Shown here piece by piece: positions 42,871 through 54,340 of a stretch of 64,000 bases of DNA. The stretch is from Phoronis australis (Eukaryota; Phoronida; Phoronidae): contig NMRA01000506.1 in assembly GCA_002633005.1 (NCBI GenBank), forward strand, positions 158,276 through 222,275. Reading direction: 5' to 3'. The notes below the pieces were generated by a model. The model was not told the DNA's origin. It saw only the letters and a list, made by a program, of their open reading frames with translations, and did no database searches. The first letter of the stretch is position 1; each line of letters opens with the position of its first letter. The position numbers and the translations under genes are program-made.

Positions 42871-45408
42871 CTTTCAAACTTAAAATCCATACTTTGCCAT
42901 TAAAAATTTGAATCATTTCCAACATTTTCAGAATGTTCAAATTTCAATAAAAAGCATAAAAATCTCCCAAAACAACAATTTTCAACTAAAAAAGGGACAT
43001 TAAGAACTCAGCTCAACATGTGAATGTTCTGAAGTCAGCAGACCTGAACACTAGATATCAAACTGAGTATTCAATCTTGATGTCAAAAGTAAATGATTTA
43101 GCGTCCAATTACATAGGACACTCCCTGACTGCATATCGAATATTGAGGCATAAATGTCCATGTAACAATCGCATTTTAAAAAAATGTATCTTCAGAAATC
43201 ATACCATGAATAAAGCATCACGGAAATTGAGCACTTCAAAAGTACTTAGTCACTCAGAGATTTAACGTTTTACCATTTGCTTTTTACTATGTCATTTAAG
43301 TATTATTTACCTGGTGGTGGACCAGTTTACAAAATACCGTAAACATTCGGGTTAACATCCATGCTCTCATTCTAAGCACCCATCCCCTATATTTGTGAAC
43401 ATTTTGGGCATTAGCCCCCAGCAGCTGCGCATGATAGCCCCTGCCTTGAAATTTTTTAAGAATTTTCAGTTAAGCACCCACTCCTCAGGTTAGCGCTCAC
43501 TCATAATTCAGTATCTGGTTCACCGAATTAATTTTCAAAACAGTAAGGCGCGCTTTCAATTACTAAATAGGGATCAATTTTGTGTCACTGTCTGCGTTAA
43601 GTCTGTGAACGGTGCTAGGGACTATAAGGTATTCTGTAAAGGTGTTCTGCAAGACATTATAAATGTCCCCTTGAAATTACACAAGGAGGTTAATTAGTCT
43701 GCCACAAAGTCTCAGTCTACACTACCACAATTTTTTTTCAAAAGAATCCATCTTTTCTTGAAGTTGTAAGAGTCCAATCACAGCTTTGTTTACCTCCGAA
43801 GGTAAAGTGACACAAGTAACTAGCACATTGACCTAATTTTCCATATGTGACACATATTCAGTGCATAAGGAGTAAACAAAAATCAGCCAATAACAGAAAT
43901 CCACTTGAAGTCAAAGTATTTCAAGGCACTTTATTTCATTCAAAACTAGTCATGGAATGCATAAACACGATGAGTCACAAGATTTCTTTCTTGTGAAGTT
44001 GGCAGTGCTGACAAATCAGAGCCAAAGTTTTTTTGATAAGATGCTTTTCAATCACTGGAGTTGCAAAAGTTGGACTGTGAATAAAAGAAGTAAGTTTGCG
44101 GTTAAGATTTAGCTAATTGCTATTCAACAACTTTGATGACAATCATATGTCATGTCTGTCCTAGAAAAGTGGTAGGTATTTTTTCAAGATGTATTTTATC
44201 CTCTACTGGAACGTTGCTTAGAACGCTGATTCAACTTTCAAATAGGTAATTCCAGCCTTGTGCAAAATTCTTTGAACCTTGGGCATGAGGATTTCAATTT
44301 TGAAGGCCCGTGTTTGGGCAGCCTGACCCAAACCCAATGCCAGCCCCCCTCTGTGGGTTAAGCACCCCAATTTAAGCACCCAGGCATTAACCCAGATGTT
44401 TACAGTACATTTACTTGGATCATTGGCTGGTATTCAGGTCACTATTTATTTTAATGTCAAGTCACCAGGTAAAAATCTGTGAAATCTGTGATCACAGATG
44501 GTAGATGATTTATTGGTCATTGTTCATTGTTTCTGGGGGGATAACACACTGAATTCCTTTTCCAGTTTCTAAAAGTACATCTAAATACTCGGAATATACA
44601 CCTAAAAATTCCTATTTCCACATTTAAACAGGATTTCCAAAGGAGATGACATCCCACAATGCAAAGTCAAGTATGGGAGTTCCTCAGTCCATAATTCACA
44701 AACTAACTTCAAAAGATGAATTATGAAAGGGAAAGACAGAATGCACATTACACTATACACTGGTACACTCTCAACTATTTCAACCATTTGCCCAAAATTT
44801 CCATCTCGATCTTCGCCAATCTGGTGCTTCCAAATACATTTTTTACTTTCAGCTGATTTTTGAAGAGAAATAAATGCTCAAAATCATTAAAATTTCAAAA
44901 CAACTATACAATGATTTTTACTTTTTGTCTTATTTTTTTTTCTTATTTATACTTCATACTTGAAGTCAAGTATTCCAAAGTGGTTCTCATTCATTCCCTT
45001 GCATAAATTTATTCACTCACTAGTAACCCCGAGACACTCTTTTGTGCAAGGTTCGATTGTCTGCCAGTAAAGCTTTGATTTGAACCCTGGTCTTCCAAGG
45101 GAGTCTGGAGCTCATACCACTGAAATACACCGTCTCCTCATAAGGCTCAAAAGGTGTCAGCCCTATAAACCATTCCCAAAAATCAATACCAGTTGAGCTT
45201 TCCTCAATTGGAACACAGATGCCAAATTCCATTTGGAAACACGGCAATTATTTTTGTCCAAAATATTGAAATTTGCACCAAGCGGCACCTAGTGACTTGC
45301 TAGAGAATTACAAGTATAATCAGGAAAAGAAATGATTTGTAAATAAATTACGGTTTTAAAGAAAACACTAGAACTGATATGCTTAAAAACTGATGTGTTA
45401 ACATATAA
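42871..45408. repeat. Mostly unassigned; two family G (GTTAACC) copies
   Basis: 43335-43510 starts TACCGTAAACATTCGGGTTA and carries 'aagcacccatcccc', 'cattagccccc' and 'ttaagcacccactcc'. This is the inverse of 16660-16858. A second, shorter one lies at ~44325-44412 ('gggttaagcacccc', 'ttaagcacccagg', 'attaacccag', 'atgtttacagta'). The remainder is AT-rich. The frames at 43020-43265, 44602-44787 and 45020-45247 show no domains. Confidence 0.45.
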
Positions 45409-46672
45409 AACAAGAGCAACACGGAGTGTTGAAATGCACCCACGAAGGCATTGCAAATGGTGTGCATTTAGGGTTATTTATTTGTATCTTAAAAATGGCC
45501 ACTAGATGACGCAAACATAAAATCCATCCAAAACAGGAACATGACATATTTCATAAAAATCTGTCAAGGAACTTCAGAGAAACAAAGGAAAACAGAATAA
45601 AATGAAATTGCCACTAGTGGGCAAAGTGTCCGTTGGATCTGCCTGAAAGTCGTCGTCGTCTGTTGCTATCTTTATATAAATACACTTACTAAATTTAGTA
45701 AAGATCCTATAGTGGGTTTAGGATATACAACTATGGGCGCAAAACAAAACTATCACTAGGAGGCACCACAATAGTCAGTCACCATAATCAAAGGTCGTCT
45801 TCACACTGAGAACATATAAAATGTCAATTTTCAAATGATTTGAGTGATACAGGGGTGGAAGGCAAAAGCAAAATTTGAAAACAGCAAAAATGGCCACTAG
45901 GTGGTGCAAAATACCTCGATTCCATCCAAAAACAGCAAGATATCGTCATCACACCAATAGATGTCTATATTTAAAATTTTATAAAAATCTGTTGAGGACC
46001 TTTGAAGATAAAGAGTTAAACATAAAAAACTAAAACTGCCACTAGGGAGCACAGCAGTAGTCAGATCTGTCTGAAACACTTGCTAAGTTAAGTAAAGATC
46101 CTGTGAACGGTTTAGGAGATACAGCCGTAGGCGCAAAAAAACAAAACTGCCACTAGGAGGCGCCAAAGTAGTCAAAATCGTCGGAAAGTCATCGTCAACT
46201 GTCCTCTTTATAGTAAGCACATACACGCCAATTTTCACAATCATCCTTTGAGAGCTTTGGTTAATAGAGGGGTGGATGCAAAAAAACAGACTCAAAAACA
46301 GTAAAAATGGCCACTAGGTGGCGCAAACTACGTCGGATCCATCTGAAAACGGAAGGATAGTGTCACCTCACTAATAGGTGCCTACATACTAAATTTCATG
46401 AAAACCCGTTAAGGACTTTTGAAGATACAAATGTACACCGGTAGTCGGATCTATTCGAAAGTTCGTTCATGCCGTCCCATCCATGAAAGGAACACGTGTG
46501 CAAAATTTCATGAACATACCTCAATCGGTTTTGAAGATAAAGCAGCAGACGCCGGATAGACAGATGCCGGACGGACGGACGCCGGACGGACGGACGCCGG
46601 ACAGACGCCGCCCGGACGGACGCAGATGACAGCATAATGCGTCCACATATAAATATGTGGGTGCATAAAAAT
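45409..46672 (+). mobile_element. HINE-1 element B, structurally complete copy
   Basis: The best HINE-1 copy. The 5' head has a perfect hairpin CAACAC GGA GTGTTG (45417-45431) and then TGCACCCAC (45435-45443). Seven core units follow, with centres near 45492, 45612, 45752, 45893, 46036, 46150 and 46311. A GGAC/ACGG-rich minisatellite runs 46550-46624. The 3' hairpin (46638-46665) has the right arm ATATGTGGGTGCA, whose GTGGGTGCA is the exact inverse of the head 9-mer. Left region, central tandem repeats, ACGG-type microsatellite and terminal hairpin reproduce the plan of bivalve pearl elements and other Helentron-associated HINEs. Non-coding. Confidence 0.65.
46550..46624 (+). repeat. GGAC/ACGG minisatellite inside HINE-1 B
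   Basis: Repeats of 'gccggacggacggac' make a ~75 bp GC-rich tract immediately before the 3' hairpin. Its tetranucleotide ACGG is the unit usual in pearl-type elements. Confidence 0.75.
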
Positions 46673-47739
46673 CTAATAATTCCACACAGTACGCAATAGA
46701 TATTTGATAGTTAATAAACAAATAATAAAAACTGTGCTTTGTTTCATTAGGGTAATGATGAAATATTACCATACTCATTTACATAAAAATAGTCTCGCAA
46801 AAGGAGACTTTTGCGAGATTGTAATGGTAACTGGTTCTTGGATGGTTTCCAGCTCATTGGTGGTCCCGGGATTGTTTGTAAATTAATAACTCATCTTCTT
46901 ATTCACAGTTTAACTAGACTAGGTGTTTTCTCTATTAATTCATACACTCTATTAGTTTGTACAAGACCCTTGAAACATGCCGTTTGTCTTCAATAGTTCG
47001 TACAGTAGGCGTCTGAAAAAATAATTCGGACAAGCCTTTTGGATCGGTAAAATGGAAATTTTCATTCTTATATAAGAACACAAATCAATAAGCGTCAATT
47101 CTATTCAGGCGATCAGAATCCCGTTATTTGCTTTACTACGCTAGCATAGAGCTAGGAAAATCATTTTTCAGATCGCCATTTTTGGCAACAGAAAATTTGG
47201 AAATAGCGATAAGATTTTCCAGTGTATCACCAAATGGCAGTAAAATTGTCATAACAGCAGATTTTCCCAACAAGGGTCAGTTACCTTCAGATTAGTACTA
47301 CACGAATTAACAAACAAAAGTACGGAGTAACAGTACCGTGCCGTCCCGTAGTCTTGTTAGAGCTGATTCCGGTGACTGTAGTGCGCAGACGACAAATGAC
47401 TATACAGTGCTCTACTTTGATTACAACTATTCTCACAGGGCGAAGTGTACGTGCGCAATCTTCACGTTTTGCAGAGGTTAAGTATTAAATTTATGGCTAC
47501 AGTGCTCCCGTGACATGGGTAGACCTATATAAGTTCAGAGAGCAATTAATGAGTTGTTTGACAAAATAAATGGTTAAAAAAATAATTCGGGTGTTTTTTA
47601 TGGTTGGGAATGTTTATGTTCTAGACTCGGCAACCCAATGAATTGTCAACGTAAGGGTTAATGCGGCAGCCTTATCTCGAACGCCCGGCACAGTTAACTT
47701 CAGTTATTATTGCATAAAACATGCTACGTAATGAAGATG

Positions 47740-47790
47740 AGAATCGGAGATAAGCGGACATGAGCCAGTCGTCAATCAAAAATTCCTACA
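47740..47790 (+). repeat. Family F segment, copy 2, left part
   Basis: 'gagaatcggagataagcgg' and 'acatgagccagtcgtcaatc' match 15490-15545. The match then breaks off and resumes at ~51290 beyond the non-LTR retrotransposon, so the segment is interrupted. Confidence 0.5.
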
Positions 47791-48135
47791 AGGGCATTAC
47801 TCAACAGCAAGTATTTGCTAAATATTTTATGACTTTGACTCAGGATGAGTCCAAAGAATCCATACAGTGGGGGTCCTAGGGAAAAATATTTCGTACAGTA
47901 GGTGGTCGACTGAAAAATAGTTCCGTACACGTATCTTTGTCGGCTCAACAAATCACCAATTATTTGGGTAATCGGTAGCCGCGGTAAGTTAGGGACGAGC
48001 GCTAACCAGGAATACCTACTCAGCGAGTACCCGCTTAAGTTTGGTATCGGTTGTAATCAACTTGGCACTAGACATTCACGACCTGAATTTTGGAAATGTG
48101 AGCCGAGACTGGTCATTTCGTATCAAGTTGCAACA

Positions 48136-48790
48136 TTACTTGGGTGAAGAACCAGCGTCGTCACACTCGGGGCAGACCCATAGATGCTCGGCTTTCCGCG
48201 TCATCAAGTCAGACAAGGTCCTTTGACTAACCACTCCAACAAACTGCTGATTAAACAATCGTCTTGCCCGGTCATGCAACTGACTATCAGCACCACAGCC
48301 TCTCTCATATCCAAACAGCTGCATTATGCTGTCAATTGCATCTCCATTCTCCCATGGCTCCACCTCTCTAAGAGCTCCGAGAATCTCACTATCTCCCAGT
48401 CTGATGGTGCCCTGTATCGGTGCATTTCCCGCTAACTTGTCAGCTTTCTCATTTCCGGTGACCCCACCATGCCCAGGGGAGAATATCCAAGTCAGCTTTC
48501 TCAGTCTACCGTTTCGTAACTGCAGCAGCCACTCGGGTTTGAGATATCCCTTTTCGATTTTCTCATCATGCTCTGAGAGTCTGTCACAATAACTGCACAG
48601 GTATGAGTGCTTTCCTGTAGCCATGCAACCTCCTCCATCTTCATACTAGATGTCGTGAGCTCATATGTATGCTTCACCATTTTCCGCTACTAGATTTTGC
48701 TATCCACACTGGAAAAAATAGCCCCATCCAGATCTTTCTCCTCTTTTAACCGATCCATCAGTGTACACCACAGCATCTCCCTCACTTAAC
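48136..48790 (-). pseudogene. RNase H domain and C-terminal zinc knuckle of the same element
   Basis: All four acidic positions of retroelement RNase H can be read but lie in two frames. DAVVYTDGSVKRGERSGWG, the E of KMEEVA and the D of TDSQS are in one frame. The PGHGGVTGNEKADKLA loop is in the 162-codon frame 48624-48136. A frameshift lies between them. The end, HLWVCPECDDA, is a Cys pair typical of the tail of these proteins. Confidence 0.8.
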
Positions 48791-49336
48791 AATTTTCATA
48801 GACCAGCTCAAGAACTTCACTGTTAACTGCACATTAAGCCGCCCTCTCACAACACTGTCGGCCCATAGTAATGACAACCCTGGTGAATCTGCTAGCTGTT
48901 TTGTCATCCACCTTCATTAAACTCTTAATTCTCCTCTGCGAACCAGATCCAGCTCACGCACTCTTTCTACAGTGGTTTCCGCTGCTAGCAACCATGATTT
49001 GCCACGCTTTAATCTGGTGCCTTTGGGTACAGCCAACTGATCATGCAAGAGACTGTTTTTAGCCACCCGTAACATTGCTTTCACCTGAGATAGTCTGTGC
49101 CTTTTTTCAATACTGGAGAGCCCAAGAATGTATCTCATTGCTGCTATTGGGGTGTCCTGAGTACATCCAAGGAATTCGCATCCCAGTGTTGTGTATCCTC
49201 TCTAACTTCATCATTTGTGTCTTGGACGCTTTGATGATGCCCAAACCGTAATCAATGACTGACAATACTATCACCTTGAAGAAAATCAATAGCTGGCGTT
49301 GTTCTACTCTACAGGTAGCCATGGTCTTTAATGCAA

Positions 49337-49921
49337 CTAGTCCATGTGCGCACCGTTTAGTAGGTGGTTCACATGCCCTTTGTAACTCAGCATTCTGTCA
49401 AACGTTATCCCCAGGTACTTAAGGCCAGGTACTCTTTCCACATCCTCTCCCCCCATTCTCACTTGTGTCAGGTCTTTGCGTACTATATGGATATCCAAGG
49501 AACACCAGAGCGCTGCTGCCTTAGCGGTGTTCACAACTGCACTATATTCATCACACCATTCATTGACCTCCTCCAGAGCCTTTCCCGCAACCTCAACCAT
49601 GTCATCTCTGTTGGTGCCTGCTGTATATATAAGGGCATCATCTGCGAAAGTTAGTATTCTTCCTCCCGGTATAGTCATATTGGCACACCGACTCGTGTAG
49701 ATGTTGTACATTACTGGTGACAGTGGTGATCCTTGTGGAAGTCCAGGAGTTATTGTAACTGGATTCAACACCCACTGCTCCAATCGTAGCGCAACCGTGC
49801 GTTTCATTAGTGCGCTTGCCACCCAGTTAATGAGATGCAGCTCCAGTTGACAATCGACCAGCAGGTTCATAAGTTTTTCGTATGATACCCGGTTATAGGA
49901 GTCTTCAAGATCAATTGCCAC
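49337..49921 (-). pseudogene. Reverse transcriptase core, longest intact piece (194 codons)
   Basis: The longest uninterrupted frame in the window. It holds the palm motifs of the element above: first catalytic Asp in AIDLEDSYN, the GLPQGSPLSP loop, the FADD pair (Phe replacing the usual Tyr), and the LKYLGI motif near the end. It starts at an internal Met and stops before the thumb, so it is a fragment of the decayed polyprotein and not a gene. Confidence 0.9.
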
Positions 49922-51284
49922 TGCTATAGTTTCTTCCTTCCTCTGAAATGCCTCATAAGTGTCTTAGGCAAAAATTGTGGCGTTTGCCCATGTATCTATT
50001 CCTCTTCTGTAGCTACCAAGAGTTGCAGGTAATACCCCCATGACCTCAAGATTGTATGCAATGATCTGTGTCACCATTTTCTCCATCAATACCAACGGTA
50101 TTTTGCATAGTGATCACTCTATAACCATTTAGCTTCGTGTGATCCTTGCCTGGTTTTGGTATCACCGCCAGATAACTATGTAGCCAATCTTCCGAAACCT
50201 CTCCCATGCTTAAGGCTCTCATTATACATAATGGCCAAATCTTGTAGCTCCTGGTCAGACACACTGCTTAGCATGTTGTAATCGATTTGATCAGGTCCCG
50301 GTGCCGTGTTCTTTGATCTTGACAGTGTAGATTTGAAATCTTCAACAGTAAAAGTTATGGGGGAAGCCGTGCCATTGATGAAGCTATGCGTTTTGTCTTT
50401 CACATTGACTCTTTCCTCAAGATTTTTCTGGTCAGTCTGTTCCAGGTATCGGCCTAAAAAGGCAGGACCCTTTCTTTCAGCAGTTTCCAAGAGTGTTCTG
50501 TCGGCTAGTTTGATGGCCCTGTTGATTGTGGCAGATTCTCATTTATTCATATTTTTGTGGAGGCACCAAAACTACCCAAGAGCCCGATCATTTCGAACGT
50601 TGTTGAAAAACATCTCCCAGCATTCACTCTTGGCCCGTTTGGCTTTGGTTTTAAAATCCTGAACTGCCTTCTTCATATCATCTTTAGCCAATTCAATTTC
50701 TTCCTTTGATGTTTGTTGGTTGTGCCTTAATGTTTGCCATTTTTTGTTGCTAATCTTTTATCAGCCCAAGACCCGTCCACTCTCTCGTTCCACCATGGTG
50801 GTTGCTTGTAGGCTTTCCTCTTCCTTCTTCCTATTGACTTGTGCTTTTGCTGGCATAGTTTGGCCATTAGATTTCCATCAGTTGCATTGTGTGAATACTT
50901 AAACGCATTTCTTCGGTGTTTAATCCTTGCTGCTTTGTGCTGTCTGATCAGGATCATGCATGGAACGTGGTCGCTTTCATGGCTACCTAGAGTGGTAAAT
51001 TCAGTTGCACACACCCATGAGTCTTGGTGTCACCAGGGCTAGATCTATACAACTGTCGCAACATACGACCTGGAAATTCCCAAGAACGCGAGCCTAGGGT
51101 AGTTTTTGGTGACAAGTAGATATCTGGCACTTGTGCAAATCTGGCCGTTATTTGGTTGTTTCCAAATCAAATTGAACACTTGGCCCTCTTCATTGAGTTG
51201 TAAACGTGTTGCGTGAACATGGGATTTTGGATATTTCAGAACCGATCTTTGATGCATTTTATTGGCTGGTGTTTTCGGCTACTT

Positions 51285-52965
51285 TTGCAAATTTTTGGAT
51301 GAGCCGGCAAACATTTCAGACCATGGCATAAATATGATAAATTAAAAACGTCACAGGGATGTTTCATTCACTAGTGACCAACTAACCGAATTTGTGATGA
51401 AAAAAACAATTATTTTTCATGCAAGCTGTCCTGATTAGCCCATTACAATATCCCCAACAATATCATCTCACTGCGGCATAGGTTGATCCCACTGTTTGCG
51501 CGGAGACAGACCGTGACTTGTAAATGCATCTCTTTTTTATGGCAAGACAGCAAACAGATTCTCCAGCCCTAATACACTTTCTGGGACTGAGCACGCACAT
51601 ATGTATGAGTCACCTATCACTCACATATGTTGCTGTCAATGTAACATGCCCTCCAGCGATTCAAGTATGGGAACATACACGCGCGCCACTTTAAAGTCGC
51701 ACATCAAATGAGAACAGCCGCAATGCTAACTGACAGAGTATATCTGCCTCCCATTCAGTAACGCTAGGGCCTCGCTATAAAGCAATACTTCACGAAATTC
51801 TTGATTTGAGATATTGCAATGTATCTTAAATGAGAACAAGTGACCTTAGATTTTAGCTAGGTCCTAGTGTTACTAAACGCACGCCAGTGCTCGACTCTGT
51901 ACCAGATAAGTTTCAGCGACCCAGGTGTTAATTTACTTGACAATGAATTTAGACCCCCTGGGGTTATTGGGCCCAATGTTCCCCAGAACCGCATGGCTCT
52001 AGGCTCGATGTTCCAGGCCCATAGCCACCTTCTAGCGATCTTTTTTATTCTTCTCTCAGTACAACCCCCTCCCACTAGCGCCAATTTTCATTCCCCGGGT
52101 CACCAGTCGACCACCTAGATTTTTCAGGCTCAATTCTACAGGAAGAATTTTGTTCCGGCCGAAGTTGGCCAGTGTTGAAACAAAATTATTGCGGGTGGCT
52201 ATACCGGTAGGTGGAAACTATCTGCACAGACAGGCCTAGGCGGAACAGTTTGCCAAGAAATTATATCGTAATAGCATTTTTTTACTGTTGCAGTCATGTA
52301 GTTTGTTATTACCGTGAACATTCACGTATAGTATTCGTCTGTAACACCTTTGATTTTTTAGGAAATACGGAAAGCGCCTACTGCTCTACTAAGCTAAGTT
52401 TTGAGAAAATTCAATTATGCACCAGGGCACACAACAAGAACTGCCAGCGACATTGGTAAAATCTGCTAACGCCAGCTTGATTGACTATAAGCGAAAAACA
52501 AAACCTAGCTTGCATTTTTTATTATTTCAAGATCATACAGTAACGTAGGCAGCAAATTAATTCTGTGAGGCACACTGTCAGTTCCATAGCCACGGCACCC
52601 TAGGTAACCCGGCAAAATACATGTCCATCAAAATATGGAGAAATTGACACCTTTCCGTGAGGTATGAGGATTGTTCAAAATCCAAGAGCGTCCCTTCTAA
52701 ATCGAATTGGGAGTGTTGACAAAACCATCACATTTCTGTGGCCTGATTTTTTCGAATACATGTTTTATCAAGTGCACTGCAGTCGGAAAATAAGTGCGGT
52801 AGACGACAGCGTAGAAAGCGGAGGTTCCGAAGGCGGCGTGGTTCCTGAAGTTTGTGAACATGGGAAGAAAATAAAAGTGACAAAGAGTTCAAGCATTAAT
52901 TTGTTATAATTCACATTGCCAAACCACTGTCTCGGAGGCCGTCGTTGTTATTGTCAATCTTTATT
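51285..52965 (+). repeat. Family F segment, copy 2, main part
   Basis: Colinear with 15540-16625 (blocks listed there). It is longer by several insertions, for example 51720-51990 and 52240-52740. The pairing continues to 'acattgccaaacc', 'tcggaggc' and 'gtcgttg' at both 3' ends. Neither strand has a conserved frame. The retrotransposon at 48.1-51.3 kb sits between its left and main parts. Confidence 0.65.
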
Positions 52966-53058
52966 TCTAATAATTCGAACACTCGACTTTCTTCTCTAAT
53001 AGTCTGTATGGCCAATTTTGTCTCTATGAATTCGTACACGAAGCTCTCAAGGGAAAAA

Positions 53059-53084
53059 TAGTTCGTACACTAGTGTACGAACTA
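53059..53084. other. Perfect 26 bp palindrome
   Basis: The half-site TAGTTCGTACACT is followed by its exact reverse complement. It overlaps the right inverted repeat of the possible large element and contains two head-to-head CACTA sequences. It could be two element ends joined, or a dimeric binding site. Confidence 0.8.
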
Positions 53085-53104
53085 CTAGAGAAAACACCAT
53101 ATGC

Positions 53105-53565
53105 ATCTTTAAGCTAAGACCTTGAACTAAAAAACAATGTATTGTATTTCACCACTTTTTCTAAAATAGTCATTTTTGTTTCATTATGTACACAAACAAA
53201 AGCAAGTATGTGAAGCAATTAACAAAAACTTTGACAAGCTTATTTTCAAACAGTTGATAAGAAGTTTAGGTTTATGTGAAAAACATGGGTCTTGGTTCTT
53301 GACAACTGCTTAATTGCAAAAGCAATTTTTTCAAAAGAAGACTCACGCAGCAAATTGGAACAATTAGGGATTTTTGGTCTCTTTAACATACCGGTATATA
53401 AACAGAAATTAATGGATGGAATGCTTTCTTAATAAAATGTATTCTGAAATCAATATTGCAAAATTATCCGAGGCACTGCAGTTATTGTTCATTTAATTGT
53501 CTTCAATGGATATCATCCGCACTTAAGGAAGTTTTTCTGAATGCAAGTCAAGATACTTAAGTCCC
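53105..53565. other. No recognisable feature
   Basis: AT-rich spacer. Confidence 0.3.
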
Positions 53566-53948
53566 GTCCACACACAGCCTCCCTAGAACAATTTGCAACA
53601 GTGCAACTTGTCCCATTAGTGGAGCATCCAAACACACACGTGTCCGATAACTAGGATAAGGCAGAAGTTGTCGCTATGTGCATGAAAATAGCCGATGCGA
53701 ATATGGTGTGCAAAAGAATGCCTGTCTCTACGCTGAGCTGTACGTAACCATAGCAGAACTTTCGCCTTGCCCTGGGTTTGCAGACACACACCGAACAGAA
53801 GTGGCCCAAGTTAACCAAAACCTCCATGAGGTGAACAGAAGTAAGTTGTTACAAATGGGGTAAGTTGCACCTAGTTTAAATAGCGTCCACACAGCCTCCA
53901 AACCTAGTGACAGTGGTAATTTGTTCTGGCGTAAGTCTCTGTGTGGAC
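53566..53948. mobile_element. Possible MITE with GTCCACACA ends
   Basis: CGTCCACACACAGCCTCC occurs at ~53566, a direct relative (GCGTCCACACAGCCTCC) at ~53883, and an inverted one (TCTCTGTGTGGAC) at ~53935. The outer pair could be the inverted ends of a ~380 bp non-autonomous element. The middle copy suggests a nested or duplicated end. No target duplication is established. Confidence 0.35.
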
Positions 53949-53976
53949 TTTATGCTCACCTGAGGTGGGTACTCAT

Positions 53977-54133
53977 AGGTGGATCCAGGGGGGTCAAGGG
54001 GGTTCTGACACCCCCTTTTCCACTTGATTTTAGTGATATCAAATCTAGAATTTTCAAATTGTTGACTTGGACCCCCCTTCTTAAAAAATCCTTGATCCGA
54101 CCCCCTCTTCTAAAAAATACTAGATCCGCCCCT
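53977..54133. mobile_element. Small MITE with GGTGGATCCAG ends
   Basis: The left end AGGTGGATCCAG and the inverse of the right end (AGGGGCGGATCTAG) pair over ~11 bases. The interior carries G-runs then C-runs ('gggggttctgacaccccc', 'ttggaccccccttctt', 'atccgaccccctcttct'), with an internal repeated 'ccccctTCTTnAAAAAAT' unit. 157 bp, non-coding. GTAC lies near both borders but not symmetrically. Confidence 0.5.
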
Positions 54134-54340
54134 GGTACTAATAAATGAAGGCTCCTATTTTTAACATCTGAACAGACTGAGAGTAACAAACAGTTCAGTA
54201 GCATGGGGGCATATCTGGACTAACGTTCCCAAGTGCCTACCTGAATGAATCCATTTCTACGCGTAGCACTATTGTCACAGGGAGGACCATTGTCAAACTT
54301 TGGCGACCTAGTATATTCTAAGTAGTCAGTTGAAGTTCAA

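Larger units (their letters stand above)
48136..51260 (-). pseudogene. APE + RT + RNase H non-LTR retrotransposon (I-superclade), decayed
   Basis: Read on the minus strand from 51260. The C-terminal third of an APE endonuclease comes first (CIDLALVTPRLM, then LGSHESDHVPCMILI), then the linker PPWWNERV. The RT follows: SKNTAPGPDQIDYNML, WLHSYLAVIPKPGKDH, motif A AIDLEDSYNRV, motif B GLPQGSPLSPV, motif C FADD (49637-49648) and GLKYLGITFDRML. Next is an RNase H with YTDGS (~48760), a KMEEVAWLQ helix, TDSQS and PGHGGVTGNEKADKLA (~48470). A terminal WVCPEC knuckle ends the protein. APE, RT and RNase H in this order define the I-like superclade. Stops and frameshifts separate at least six pieces. 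The 5' end is truncated within the endonuclease, and no ORF1 is seen. Confidence 0.85.
46922..53098. mobile_element. Possible large DNA element bounded by 27 bp inverted repeats
   Basis: 46922-46948 reads GGTGTTTTCTCTATTAATTC then ATACACT. The inverse of 53072-53098 reads GGTGTTTTCTCTAGTAGTTC then GTACACT, so 24 of 27 positions agree. Near both ends an ATARTTCGTACA-like motif recurs (46992, 47020, 47886, 47925, ~52973, ~53030, 53056), like sub-terminal transposase-binding repeats. The interior holds the family F segment and the non-LTR element, but no transposase that I can recognise. No clean target duplication is seen. Two separate insertions of one small element in opposite orientation are an alternative. 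Confidence 0.35.

Noticed and set aside
46396-46778. Arg/Pro/Ser-rich minus-strand frames over the GGAC tract
   Set aside because: Products of the minisatellite (RRPSVRRPSVR); simple-sequence artefact.
53061-53080. CACTA (EnSpm) transposon end from the CACTAGTG centre
   Set aside because: CACTA elements need CACTA at the outer terminus and a 3 bp duplication; here it lies inside a palindrome and the outer ends read GGTGTTTTC.
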